From NCBI RefSeq assembly GCF_019239235.1, contig NZ_JAAZTS010000002.1, positions 246,867 to 310,866 of the forward strand: a stretch of 64,000 nt of DNA, given 5' to 3'. This DNA comes from Caecibacteroides pullorum. GTDB taxonomy: Bacteria > Bacteroidota > Bacteroidia > Bacteroidales > Bacteroidaceae. The position numbers and the translations under genes were made by a program. Below the pieces are notes generated by a model. It was given only the letters and a program-made list of their open reading frames with translations, ran no database searches and was not told the origin of the DNA. Below are positions 32,291 to 41,026 of this stretch, piece after piece (the first letter of the stretch is position 1; each line of letters begins with the position of its first letter).

Positions 32291-34048
32291 TCAGATGAAG
32301 GAAGAGGCGGATATGTTGTGCCCTCGCTGCCATACTCGTATGGTATCTTTGCGTAGGATGGCATACTTCAGGGCATCGGTCAGGTTGGTACTCTCCTTGG
32401 GCAGGCGGGCGGTTGGCAGCTTGTCGCCCGTCTTCTCTTTTACCACCATCTTCGACTGGTCGGACTGGTTTACCTTGACCTTGGTGCGGGTCACCTCCAT
32501 CTCGCTCTTGAGGTTGGGGCAGTTGTACTGGTCGATGAGCAACACGAACAGCTGGCGCTCCAGGTTTCCGGCCAGCAAGTCCATGAAGAAGCGATACTCG
32601 AGGTTACTACCGATATTGCCCTGCCCAAGCGACATGAGCTGCACCTGCCAGCCTGTGCGCCGGCCCTCGGCATCGAACTCGATGTACTTCTTGATAGTAG
32701 TGGCCATATCCTGGTTCACCCGCTTGTAGTTGTTCATGGAGCGGTCGTAGTATAGCTTCAGGATCTTACGCTTATGCGGGCGGAAATAGGCAATGAATTT
32801 GTCGGCCAGCTCGCGCGCGCTCTGTGGTGGGAGCGTATAAAGTTCTTTGAGCACACGAACAACATGCCCCGTCTGCTGCAGGAAAACCATGGAGAGCATG
32901 TTTCCGGCATCCATGCCCGCCTCGATGGGGCGGCTGGTATCGAGATAGCGCAGAACGGTGCAGTCCTGTTCCCACCCGATGGGGTGGCGTTCGATAACTT
33001 CGTTGAGGAAGCCGTCGGCGTAGAAGTTCTTCAGGGTGAGGTTACAGTAAAACATTTCGGTAGCCTCGAGCTTGGGGATGATGGAAAGCACGTTGCAGGC
33101 AAGCCCCTCGAGACCTTCGTCGAGTTCACCCGCAAACCAGTCTTCGCCCAGGACGTCAGCATTGACGTAGCTTGAGGATATAAAGAAGAACGATACGCTC
33201 CGGCGGGCTGATATCCATCGTTTCTCCCACCGCTCCATGGTGCGCTTGGCCAATTCCATGGTGCGGTGCGCTTCGGGCAGCCTGGCACGCAGGGATGCGT
33301 CCGTGCGGGCCTGCTCGGCCAGTTCTTCGTACTGCTGCAGGCGGGCAACGTATTCGCGGCGGGTATCGTTGTAAACGAAGCTGGCCTGCATGAGCAGCAG
33401 GATACGCTTTTTGTCGTTCTGCTTGGCGAGCTTCAGAATCCAGTCGTATTCGCCCAGGTGGTTGGGATTCGGCATGTCGGTGGTGAGCGTGCGGCTTCGG
33501 TACCAAACACTATTGCCATATTTCACACGAAAGCCGCGGACGGCCTTCAGGAGGTTGGTGAACTTCTCCTCCGGAAAGTATTTCACCTCGTCACCAAACA
33601 CACCGACATACGAGCGACCGGCGCCGATGGAAGCCCTGTCCAGCGAGATGAAGGTGAAATTGAAGCCGGTGAAGAAGGTCATGGTGTCCGTCCACTTGGT
33701 ATTGACGTTGTACATGCGGTCGCGCCAAGCTTGCGGCGGCTCCTGGTCGATGACATAATGCACACCCATCTGCCAGCCCAGCATAGAGAGGCCGTCGATG
33801 AGCGACGGGATGATGTTCTTGCGCAGGTCGCTGTACGTGTCGGCCACCCACGCAAAAGGAGCGCCCGGGCAGTCGTGAACCACTTCCTGCACACGCTCGG
33901 AGAGTACCTGTACCGTCTTGGCGCTGGCACGACCGGCTACCCAGTAGAGCGACCAAGGCATCATGAGGGTGATGAGCTGCGCCATCCAGTTGGAGTAGCG
34001 CACCTCGACGTCATTCGTAGTCTTTAGTTTTTTCTTCCGTGTCATCAA
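32291..34048 (-). CDS. Terminase large subunit
   Basis: 585 residues. ATPase: AGRASAKT (38-45) is a deviant Walker A, and YVGVFGDEVKYF (Asp153-Glu154) the Walker B. Nuclease: acidic residues in AGMDAGNMLSM and LYYDRSMNNY and a late Asp near TNLTDALKY. The enzyme packages DNA into the head through the portal. The start overlaps the preceding gene by 38 bases. A terminator follows, so transcription of the head unit ends here. Confidence 0.9.
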   Translation of the reverse strand: MMTRKKKLKTTNDVEVRYSNWMAQLITLMMPWSLYWVAGRASAKTVQVLSERVQEVVHDCPGAPFAWVADTYSDLRKNIIPSLIDGLSMLGWQMGVHYVIDQEPPQAWRDRMYNVNTKWTDTMTFFTGFNFTFISLDRASIGAGRSYVGVFGDEVKYFPEEKFTNLLKAVRGFRVKYGNSVWYRSRTLTTDMPNPNHLGEYDWILKLAKQNDKKRILLLMQASFVYNDTRREYVARLQQYEELAEQARTDASLRARLPEAHRTMELAKRTMERWEKRWISARRSVSFFFISSSYVNADVLGEDWFAGELDEGLEGLACNVLSIIPKLEATEMFYCNLTLKNFYADGFLNEVIERHPIGWEQDCTVLRYLDTSRPIEAGMDAGNMLSMVFLQQTGHVVRVLKELYTLPPQSARELADKFIAYFRPHKRKILKLYYDRSMNNYKRVNQDMATTIKKYIEFDAEGRRTGWQVQLMSLGQGNIGSNLEYRFFMDLLAGNLERQLFVLLIDQYNCPNLKSEMEVTRTKVKVNQSDQSKMVVKEKTGDKLPTARLPKESTNLTDALKYAILRKDTIRVWQRGHNISASSFI

Positions 34049-34637
34049 GCATCTCTTCTATATCGATATCTACAATGTTAGCATCGCGGCGTAGGCGGTT
34101 TTTCTCACGTTCGGGAAGGTCCATGGAGTCAATCTGACGGCCTAGGACATGGCGGCTTACGATAGGCAATCCAACCGCCGTCGGGTCGAGGTCGTAGACC
34201 TTGATGGGCTTCTCGGTAATCTCCTTCGGCTTGACCGGGTCGGGCTTGTCCAGCTGCTTAATCTTGGCAGCCTGTGTGAGCAGGTTACCATATACTTCCA
34301 TATCCTTAGCACACGTGGCATTCTGAAGTACGGCCAGCGCGGCCTTCTGAAGATTGTCGAAGATGATGTTGCGGTGAGCATCGTTTTCAACCGCATCGTT
34401 GAGGAAGAACAGATTCAATGCCTCGGTGTACATGCGACGGGCACGCATCCGGTCCATGTTGAACGGTTCGTGCATTAAGAAGGCGATGGCATTGTCCTTG
34501 CCATACTTCCGGTTGATGCCCACCAAGGCATAAAGCGCATTGTAGTAGTTCAGTTCTTCGTCCGTCAGCTCCATCGTACAGCCTGAAGCGATGTAATCCT
34601 GAAGCACGTCGAAGTGCGATTGGTCAAACATTCCCAT
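34011..34637 (-). CDS. Terminase-associated protein
   Basis: 208 residues, helical and charged, with MDLPEREKNRLRRDANIVDI near the end. It sits between the HTH-type small-terminase candidate and terL and overlaps the latter. It may be the second half of a small-terminase function or an adaptor. No family is recognised. Confidence 0.55.
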   Translation of the reverse strand: MGMFDQSHFDVLQDYIASGCTMELTDEELNYYNALYALVGINRKYGKDNAIAFLMHEPFNMDRMRARRMYTEALNLFFLNDAVENDAHRNIIFDNLQKAALAVLQNATCAKDMEVYGNLLTQAAKIKQLDKPDPVKPKEITEKPIKVYDLDPTAVGLPIVSRHVLGRQIDSMDLPEREKNRLRRDANIVDIDIEEMLDDTEEKTKDYE

Positions 34638-34993
34638 TATCCGATATCATCAAAAAAAATCTTGTTAATCGAGTTCTTGTAACCTGCAGCCTTGCGGAAC
34701 TTGTCGAAGCGCTGCGCCTGGGTGACATTCTCGCCTGTCTGTGCCGCAGTAGACATGGACAGGCCCTCTTTGGCTGACTGCAGGAGCTGGCCACGGTCGT
34801 AGTGGTACTTCAGCGGGCTTCCTACCAGGTTGAAGTACCACAAGAAATCTTCAGCCGGTATGTTGTAGTACATGGCTATCTGTTCGGGCCGGTAGCCGAT
34901 TCCGGCCAGTCTCTCGTATTCGTCGATGTCGATACGGTCGAACCAGGCGGGAGCATCCCGCCACTTAACCAATTCGTCTGCTGTGAAACTCAT
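34637..34993 (-). CDS. Small terminase subunit candidate
   Basis: 118 residues from ATG 34993. LAGIGYRPEQIAMYYNIPAE followed by DFLWYFNL is a helix-turn-helix of the kind used by small terminase subunits to bind pac sites, followed by a helix starting YDRGQLLQSAKEGLS. The longer upstream frame lies inside the PLD-like gene in another frame and was rejected. Overlaps of 29 bases and one base with its neighbours suggest coupled expression. Confidence 0.6.
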   Translation of the reverse strand: MSFTADELVKWRDAPAWFDRIDIDEYERLAGIGYRPEQIAMYYNIPAEDFLWYFNLVGSPLKYHYDRGQLLQSAKEGLSMSTAAQTGENVTQAQRFDKFRKAAGYKNSINKIFFDDIG

Positions 34994-35525
34994 ATACGTT
35001 ACGGTCTTGTAAGAAAACATATTGCTCTTCCATCGCATTCTCCCCATAGTTGCCGGAACCTTCGACCACGAAGAATCCCGCTTCGGTGTCGAGGCAGGTA
35101 ATTTTCTTGTGACTCCAGGAATACGACAGCGTGAGTACACCGGCGTGATGGAGCTCGACCAACCGGGCGAAGATCTTCGGCATACGGAACTGGAGCGTTT
35201 CGGATACATGCAGATGGATGCTGTCTATCAAACCTCTTTCGCGCCAACGAAGCAAGGCATTCAGGATGCGTTCGTTGGTTGAATAGGTGGCAATGTAGAG
35301 ATGGCGGACACGTCCGGCATGCTTGATGAGATACACAATGAACGTGAAAGCCGTGAAGCTCTTCTTCGTTTCGATGAAGAAGGCTTCACGGGGCCCTGGC
35401 AGTCGGCCACAGAGTTCCTTCAAGTTGTTCAGCTTGAAGGTCAGCATCTCTTCGAACCTGCGCGAATACAGGTGCGAGTCGGCCATCTCCCGGCGGAGAT
35501 CATCGAGTGAAAAATAGTAGCTCAT
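34965..35525 (-). CDS. Phospholipase D-like (single HKD) protein
   Basis: 186 residues. SHKKITCLD gives His-x-Lys-x4-Asp, and GSGN downstream matches the PLD GSxN motif. One HKD per chain means two chains would build one active site, as in Nuc-type nucleases. HLYIATYSTNERILNALLRW is the preceding Rossmann-like unit. A DNA-processing or packaging nuclease is plausible, but the substrate is unknown. It overlaps neighbours at both ends. Confidence 0.65.
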   Translation of the reverse strand: MSYYFSLDDLRREMADSHLYSRRFEEMLTFKLNNLKELCGRLPGPREAFFIETKKSFTAFTFIVYLIKHAGRVRHLYIATYSTNERILNALLRWRERGLIDSIHLHVSETLQFRMPKIFARLVELHHAGVLTLSYSWSHKKITCLDTEAGFFVVEGSGNYGENAMEEQYVFLQDRNVYEFHSRRIG

Positions 35526-36013
35526 TCCAGCAATCGGTTGATATCCTCCAGTTCACGTTCATACCCGGCCAGCCTCTCCCGGCGTGTAGTGTCGAGATGA
35601 GGTTTGTCGCCCTTCTTCATCTCCGACTTCACCCGCCAGATGTTCATCTCCACCTGTCGTTTGCGCTGCAGCAGTTCCTTGATGGGTAACGTCAGCAGCT
35701 CCTTGCGGCGGTTGAACTCGGCAAAGGCCGGATGTTTGCCAAGCAGGGTATGATGCTGTTTGTACCAGTTCAGTTCATCCCAGATCATCCGGTTATCCAG
35801 GTAGTTGTCTATAAGTTGGCGACTCACATCGGCACACTGCTCCAAGGAAGTGCAGTCCTTCAGCTCGTGATGTAACCGCACATAAGCATGATAGCGGTTG
35901 AACTTGCGGGAGGCAAGTGCCTCCAGCTCCATGGGGCAGTCCGGTTCATTCAGGAAGGGGAACTCTTCGCGGAAGGACGGTCCCTCCGTGTCTTCTTCAC
36001 TCAAAGACGGCAC
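35522..36013 (-). CDS. Helical phage protein of head unit
   Basis: 163 residues, charged and helical. C-terminal coiled coil (IKELLQRKRQVEMNIWRVKS; RERLAGYERELEDINRLLE). An acidic N-terminus (PSLSEEDTEGPSF). No domain recognised. It lies between the glycosyltransferase-like and PLD-like genes with short gaps or overlaps. Could be a head or packaging accessory protein. Confidence 0.55.
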   Translation of the reverse strand: MPSLSEEDTEGPSFREEFPFLNEPDCPMELEALASRKFNRYHAYVRLHHELKDCTSLEQCADVSRQLIDNYLDNRMIWDELNWYKQHHTLLGKHPAFAEFNRRKELLTLPIKELLQRKRQVEMNIWRVKSEMKKGDKPHLDTTRRERLAGYERELEDINRLLE

Positions 36014-36025
36014 GGAGGAAGTTCT

Positions 36026-36862
36026 TCACTGCTCGAACAGGCATTTTGCCGGGAACTCCTTATCCAGGAATGACTCCAGCCACGGCGAGTAGCCGGAACG
36101 GGCATTGTTCAGGAACATTTTTGGAAGAAGCGACTTCACGACCTCGGTGCTTGGGTTTTGAGAGACCACAGGCAGCAGGAAAGGGTCTTTTCTCCAGTCT
36201 AGTGTGACAGCCGTCACCTGTGGCTGTTGCAGGTTGAAGTAGATGGATGTGTATAACATGCCCTGCGTTATCTGCTCGTCCAACTTCGCAATCATCCCCA
36301 ACCATGAAGCCTTATTGAACATGACCGGCGTGTGCGTGCCGTAGTTCTGGCAGGAAGCCCCCAGCTGCTTCAGGAAGTCGATGGTACGCTGCATGTTTTC
36401 ACGGTAAAATCCCTTGTATTTGGACGTATCCAACGGGCCGAGCACTTTCGGGAGCTGGATGTGCGAAAGGTCTATGGGCTGCAGCACATAGATGTCGTCG
36501 TTTGTCCAAATGAAGTCATCGGTCACCAAGTCGCTCTCCAATGCAACCTTCAGTTTGTGATAGGTATCCACCGACGGATTGTCTGACACACGCGGGCATT
36601 CGATGAAGTGAATTTCGTCGGAAAACCATTCTTCCTTGTCGCCGATCACAACGAAGTCGGCAGGGAAGCAGCAGTTCTTATCCCAGGAACGCAGGGCATA
36701 AAGCAACTCCTTGCCCTGTGCAAATTCCTTGCAGTAGGGGATGACTACTGATGTGTGTGTAGCCCTGAGCACATCTGTCTGCACAATATTAAATGAACTA
36801 TCCGCGATTTTTGCGGCCATTTCTTCCGTGGCAATAACACCTTCTTGTTTTTCTTCTTTCAT
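36026..36862 (-). CDS. Stealth/GT-A-like glycosyltransferase in phage head operon
   Basis: 278 residues. SVVIPYCKEFAQGKELLYAL is followed by PADFVVIGDKEEWF and VTDDFIWTNDDIYVLQPIDL. This combination of nucleotide-sugar-fold strands and a metal-binding DD motif recalls Stealth-type sugar-phosphate transferases and GT-A enzymes. Catalysis is not proven. It is the first gene after a phage late promoter and leads the terminase unit. It may modify host surface glycans, virion proteins or DNA. Confidence 0.6.
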   Translation of the reverse strand: MKEEKQEGVIATEEMAAKIADSSFNIVQTDVLRATHTSVVIPYCKEFAQGKELLYALRSWDKNCCFPADFVVIGDKEEWFSDEIHFIECPRVSDNPSVDTYHKLKVALESDLVTDDFIWTNDDIYVLQPIDLSHIQLPKVLGPLDTSKYKGFYRENMQRTIDFLKQLGASCQNYGTHTPVMFNKASWLGMIAKLDEQITQGMLYTSIYFNLQQPQVTAVTLDWRKDPFLLPVVSQNPSTEVVKSLLPKMFLNNARSGYSPWLESFLDKEFPAKCLFEQ

Positions 36863-36885
36863 ACGATTTGTTTTTTGTTACACGG

Positions 36886-36920
36886 CAAAGGTAAGTTGCA
36901 ATCGCAAATCGGGAAAGGAC
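36886..36920 (-). promoter_or_regulatory. Phage late promoter of terminase unit (site 2)
   Basis: GTCCTTT (36914-36920), 20 bases, TACCTTTG (36886-36893) on the minus strand, directly after the T-run of the upstream terminator. Confidence 0.78.
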
Positions 36921-36948
36921 AAAAAAGGCGCAACCATGCGGCTGCGCC
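36921..36948 (-). terminator. Capsid-unit terminator
   Basis: GGCGCA/TGCGCC stem followed by TTTTTT on the minus strand. The T-run abuts the next late promoter. Confidence 0.78.
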
Positions 36949-36983
36949 CCTCCGATCGGATATTAATCAAACCACTAAAAGAT

Positions 36984-37571
36984 TCAGACTCCGCCACCCT
37001 GACTGGATTCTGCCGCAGGAGGCAATCCGAGGATGGCATTGATTTCTTCGTTGTCGGTAGCCGGTATCAGTGACTTGGCTATTCGGCCAAGGGTGTCACC
37101 TCGCAACGAGCTGGCCAGGTTGACGGTAGTCTTGTTGGCCTCGTTGTTGTCCTGACCTTCGGCGGTCGACATCTTGAGCGGTGTGCAAGGAGTACCGGCA
37201 ATCTTGCAATCATCGCCCGAACAATTAATCACGATGGCACCCAGATTCTCGTTCACGTTGTTGTTGACGAACTCATCCCATTCGACTTCCGATCCCGGAT
37301 GGTCGAAGTCCACGTGATGAATGAAGCCACGGGCGTCATCATCGCCTTCTGCCGTATGGTAGATGTTGATGGTGCTGTCCGTAGCGTACACAGCCACCGG
37401 CTTCTTCCCTTCCTGAAAATCGAATGCAGTCACTTTCACACCTTTTTCATCCTTGGCAAAGGTCTTGATATCATCCCAACGAAAGATGATGATATAAGAT
37501 TTTTTGCCGGATGCGCGCCCCGCATTGTTATTCTTGCGGGGCACTGATATCATGCTATATGCTTCAGCCAT
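36984..37571 (-). CDS. Phage virion protein with shared ESSQGGGV tail
   Basis: 195 residues from ATG 37571, chosen because AGGAG lies 8 bases upstream. Beta-rich middle; two cysteines in NCSGDDCKIAGTPC. The last eight residues ESSQGGGV equal those of the capsid protein encoded just upstream, with different codons. It may be a head decoration protein or tail tube. It ends the capsid unit. Confidence 0.6.
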   Translation of the reverse strand: MAEAYSMISVPRKNNNAGRASGKKSYIIIFRWDDIKTFAKDEKGVKVTAFDFQEGKKPVAVYATDSTINIYHTAEGDDDARGFIHHVDFDHPGSEVEWDEFVNNNVNENLGAIVINCSGDDCKIAGTPCTPLKMSTAEGQDNNEANKTTVNLASSLRGDTLGRIAKSLIPATDNEEINAILGLPPAAESSQGGGV

Positions 37572-37595
37572 AATCAAATCTCCTATTCGTTACGA

Positions 37596-39074
37596 TTAAA
37601 CACCACCTCCCTGACTTGACTCTGCTTCTTCTGTGGGAGGAATATAGGCAAAGATAGCTTCAGCCAGCCAGAATCCTGTACCTTCCCACCACTCGGCCAT
37701 GACATGCACGTCGTAGTGATAGGTTTCCATGCGGATTTTGGTCTGTTGTGGATTCTTGCTCTTCAAATGCTTGAAGTTCTCTTTGGGCGTGATGAAGAAC
37801 ACACCGGTACCGCGCATGCCTTCGAGCGGAGCAAAGGTAAACCTCGAGAAGTCAACTTTGACTTTCTCACCGTCTTCGTTTTTCAGCCACGGGTACTTTT
37901 CGCGATACGCCTTGCTGTAACGGGTCACAATGTCCGGGTCGGCATGGATGAACATTGTTTTCTTTTTATACAGAGGCTTCACCTGATCAACCGCCTTGTC
38001 GATCTGGGCCAACAATGTTTCATCGGACAAGGTCTCACCATCGAGCAACCAGGTCACTTTGTCATTGCTGGCCTCCTTGAGCGCTTTCAACTGGGTAACA
38101 TAACCGTCCATCGATTCATTGGCAGCTCCGGCAGGATCGCCATCGTTTGTAGCAGTGTTCTCCTTGTACTCACCGACGGCCAGGGCTATTTCGCGCTCTT
38201 CGTCCAACTTCGGGATGATAAGCTGGTAGATGATGTACCTCACTACCGGCATATCCTTCGGGTCAAGGTTCTCGTCGTAGAGATAGCCCAAGATGTCCTC
38301 CATGATGTCGGATGGAGTGATAGACACGTTAATCTTGCACTTGTAGTTCTTGATGACAAGAGGCGTGAATGTGCTCTTGCCTTTCGGTGTCCACTTCGGT
38401 ACGAATGCCTGAAGCACGGAGTCAATGTCCGACTGCACAGCGCGTACTTCGGTTTTGTCAGTCACAATGGTGGACATGTACTGAATGGACTCTGTTTTGC
38501 CCAGCAAGTCCATCATAATCTGCAAACGTTCGGCAGCTACATACTTGCCGAATTCCTGCTGCAGTTCTTCCGTGTCAATGGTATCATTGCCACTATAAGC
38601 AGCACCTTTGAAAGCAGCCTCCAGATACTGGTTGTGCATCAGTGACATGTCCGGTTTGAACTTAGGCATTTTACCACCGTTTTGTGCCTGTACGGCCTGG
38701 CCGTCGGCAGGTTCTTCTGTTTTACCCATCTTTTCAATTTGGGCATCCTTCTCCTTGATTGCAGCTTCAAACTGAACCTTCTCTTCTTCCAGCTTCTTCA
38801 ATCTTGCCCGAGATTCGGCCAACAGCCTTGCGTATTCGTCACGCTCGGATTCGAGCGAAGCCACCACTTCCGGTGTAACCGCTGACTCGGCGGATGCACC
38901 GTCTTTCTCAAATTCCTGCAGCTCTTTCTCAAAGCTCTGCAAGAACAGCTCACCATACTTTTGTTTCAACTGCTCGCGCTGAACGTCGAGCAGAATGGAT
39001 TTTCCATTTTCGTCTTTGGCGAAAGCGGAAATTCCCAGAAACGAAAGTACCACACCTAACACTTTGCTAAACAT
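37596..39074 (-). CDS. Major capsid protein with N-terminal scaffold domain
   Basis: 492 residues. A hydrophobic N-terminus is followed by a coiled coil rich in Glu/Lys (about 35-115), like the delta/scaffold domain of HK97-type capsids. The shell domain then runs from about 135 (KPDMSLMHNQYLEAAFKGAA) to the end. The last residues are ESSQGGGV. The head protease gene just upstream would remove the scaffold. Family is inferred from size, order and domain plan. Confidence 0.8.
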   Translation of the reverse strand: MFSKVLGVVLSFLGISAFAKDENGKSILLDVQREQLKQKYGELFLQSFEKELQEFEKDGASAESAVTPEVVASLESERDEYARLLAESRARLKKLEEEKVQFEAAIKEKDAQIEKMGKTEEPADGQAVQAQNGGKMPKFKPDMSLMHNQYLEAAFKGAAYSGNDTIDTEELQQEFGKYVAAERLQIMMDLLGKTESIQYMSTIVTDKTEVRAVQSDIDSVLQAFVPKWTPKGKSTFTPLVIKNYKCKINVSITPSDIMEDILGYLYDENLDPKDMPVVRYIIYQLIIPKLDEEREIALAVGEYKENTATNDGDPAGAANESMDGYVTQLKALKEASNDKVTWLLDGETLSDETLLAQIDKAVDQVKPLYKKKTMFIHADPDIVTRYSKAYREKYPWLKNEDGEKVKVDFSRFTFAPLEGMRGTGVFFITPKENFKHLKSKNPQQTKIRMETYHYDVHVMAEWWEGTGFWLAEAIFAYIPPTEEAESSQGGGV

Positions 39075-39078
39075 AACT

Positions 39079-39990
39079 TTACGATTTAGAGTGAATATAT
39101 TCGTTAACTATCGCTTGCGTATTGATTTGTTCGGCTCGTTGTACCGCAAAGGCCAGTGAACCCACGGAATCAGCCAGACCGACCTCAACAGCACGGCGGG
39201 CGTAGAACATACGCCCACGAAGGATGCCCTCGGTGTCAACCTTCAGGTTGGTCCGATGCGACTTGACGGCTTCTTGGAAGTCTTTGGCCAAAGGATCCAG
39301 CTCTTCATCCCGTATTTTGTCGTACTCGCCCTTCTTCGCCATTTCGAATGGAAGGTTCTTGTAGTCAGACAAGTTGCTGTAAACCGTATGCAGTTTGACA
39401 CCAGCATTTTCATAATACTTGGCATAATCCATGAAACTCATCATCACGCCGATGCTGCCAAACTCAGAAGATACTTCGTTAGATGCAATGATTTCGTCGC
39501 AATAGCATGCGATGTAGTAGGCTGCAGAAGCGCACAGATCGCAATATGCCACCACAGACTTGCCGGATGTACGGGCATAACTAATAGCATCAAGCATCGG
39601 TGCGATTGCATCCACGCTACCGCCTCCGGAGTCGATGTCAAGAATGACGGATGAGATATTGTTGGAATCGACTGCTTCGCGCACCATATCCGCATATTCC
39701 GTGGTACCATAACTGCACATGGTTCCGTATTTAAGTAAGGTACCATGTACGGGTATGATGGCGGAGCTGCCTTTGGGAGCATCTGCAAAACGGTTTCCGC
39801 TCTTAGACTTCGCTCCCTTGTGATAATAAGTATGGGCAAGCGGTTTGCGCTCGGAGAGTGTGCTGCTGTCTTCGGCGGACATGCTCCGCTCCAGCAGTTT
39901 TTCGACCAACGGGATGTTGGCGTCAACGTCCTGGAAGCGGAGGAACCATTTGCCCCGACAAACCGCGCTATATAAAGATGAAAATGCCAT
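39079..39990 (-). CDS. S49-type head maturation protease
   Basis: 303 residues of the SppA/ClpP fold. SSAIIPVHGTLLKYG opens the domain; VILDIDSGGGSVDAIAP is the oxyanion strand; the catalytic serine is in CASAAYYIA and a lysine in DYKNLPFEM may complete the dyad. In phages this enzyme trims scaffold and capsid. It precedes the capsid gene by 4 bases. Its ATG lies in one arm of a 15-bp inverted repeat. Confidence 0.88.
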   Translation of the reverse strand: MAFSSLYSAVCRGKWFLRFQDVDANIPLVEKLLERSMSAEDSSTLSERKPLAHTYYHKGAKSKSGNRFADAPKGSSAIIPVHGTLLKYGTMCSYGTTEYADMVREAVDSNNISSVILDIDSGGGSVDAIAPMLDAISYARTSGKSVVAYCDLCASAAYYIACYCDEIIASNEVSSEFGSIGVMMSFMDYAKYYENAGVKLHTVYSNLSDYKNLPFEMAKKGEYDKIRDEELDPLAKDFQEAVKSHRTNLKVDTEGILRGRMFYARRAVEVGLADSVGSLAFAVQRAEQINTQAIVNEYIHSKS

Positions 39991-40038
39991 TGTAAAAAGT
40001 ACCTATTGAAAACCGATACAAAATTACAATGGCATTTT
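39981..40038 (-). promoter_or_regulatory. 15-bp inverted repeat covering head-protease start codon
   Basis: AAAATGCCATTGTAA (39981-39995) includes the start codon of the protease; its exact complement is at 40024-40038 and overlaps the -7 box. Read-through RNA would hide the start, while RNA from the late promoter would lack the upstream arm. Confidence 0.65.
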
Positions 40039-40052
40039 CTCGTCAAAAGGAC
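40019..40052 (-). promoter_or_regulatory. Phage late promoter of capsid unit (site 1)
   Basis: GTCCTTT (40046-40052), 19 bases, TAATTTTG (40019-40026) on the minus strand, overlapping the end of the preceding gene. Confidence 0.75.
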
Positions 40053-40456
40053 TGCAAAAATTTAGCAGGTTCAGGGCTTTCGCGGTCAAAAGTAAGTTTG
40101 TAAGCTGCTGGAGATCCAGATTGGGTCATGGTAACGAGTACCGGAAATTCATCGGTACCGACGACTTTTTGTTCTCCAGAAGTCAGTTGGATGACTAAGA
40201 TACCCTCTTGACTGAATAATTGACGTAAATTGGAACTCGTGTCCTGTCCGGTATCTGTAACATTCGCAGATAAGGTCTGTTTTGCAGGAGAACCATCAGT
40301 CTGTTCTTCGGTAAATTCACCGGAGGCAATGGGGATTTCTGTCAGGGCTCCGCTAACATTTATTGAGTCACTTCCAGGAAGATTGAAAATCTCGGCTTCA
40401 GCCAGCGGAATAAACTTCAATCCGCATATTTGATTTATCTTGGTATGATTACTCAT
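40043..40456 (-). CDS. Phage virion-like protein
   Basis: 137 residues, beta-rich: start MSNHTKINQICGLKFIPLAE, middle GTDEFPVLVTMTQSGSPAAY. No signal peptide or helix bundle. Such small beta proteins are often tail or head decoration components, but this one lies before the late promoter of the capsid unit. Function not assigned. Confidence 0.5.
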   Translation of the reverse strand: MSNHTKINQICGLKFIPLAEAEIFNLPGSDSINVSGALTEIPIASGEFTEEQTDGSPAKQTLSANVTDTGQDTSSNLRQLFSQEGILVIQLTSGEQKVVGTDEFPVLVTMTQSGSPAAYKLTFDRESPEPAKFLQSF

Positions 40457-40528
40457 TTTTGCTGCTGGTTTAAGTAAAATTGAATAGAGTTTCTTATTTT
40501 TGCTTACAAATTAATATGCTAAAAAATA

Positions 40529-41026
40529 TTAAGATTTTAGCACGTTTTGAATATCTTTTTTGACCTCTTTTATAGCCTTCTGCCGATTCCGATAATCGTA
40601 CTTTTTCACCTGGTCGTAGTTTGTCACATTATTCTTGATATTGTAAGCCATCAGGAAGGCTCGAATGATACGGTCTTGTTTGTACCCTTTGGCATACCCC
40701 GCCATGAAATATTCACGGATCCTAAGCCTGAAGGAGGCTTCGACATAATTCTGAATCAATCTCTGCTTCCACTCCGGGATGTATATAAAGTTATCACGAA
40801 AGAGGAAGTGATTCCACTCCTGCACAGGGAGTGCTAATGTTATTGGATTCTCCTTAATGGCCTGTTTGGGTGGTCTATCAGTCACGGTTATCATCGACTG
40901 GATGAACCGGCCCATGTCATTCGAAGCCTTGATGACAACAGCTTCGTCTGATCGCGGACATCCGAACTCATGGTAGAGGAAATCGTGAAGATAGGGTTGC
41001 AATTCAATGGTAACAGTTGGTTTCAT
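40529..41026 (-). CDS. Phage protein downstream of repeat-rich region, possible regulator
   Basis: 165 residues. The C-terminal part (FRLRIREYFMAGYAKGYKQD and then RIIRAFLMAYNIKNNVTNYD) is basic and helical and could bind DNA. It is expressed alone, between the early operon terminator and the capsid unit, downstream of a cluster of GTTTGTAAC boxes. A late-gene activator is a guess from this position. No family recognised. Confidence 0.5.
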   Translation of the reverse strand: MKPTVTIELQPYLHDFLYHEFGCPRSDEAVVIKASNDMGRFIQSMITVTDRPPKQAIKENPITLALPVQEWNHFLFRDNFIYIPEWKQRLIQNYVEASFRLRIREYFMAGYAKGYKQDRIIRAFLMAYNIKNNVTNYDQVKKYDYRNRQKAIKEVKKDIQNVLKS

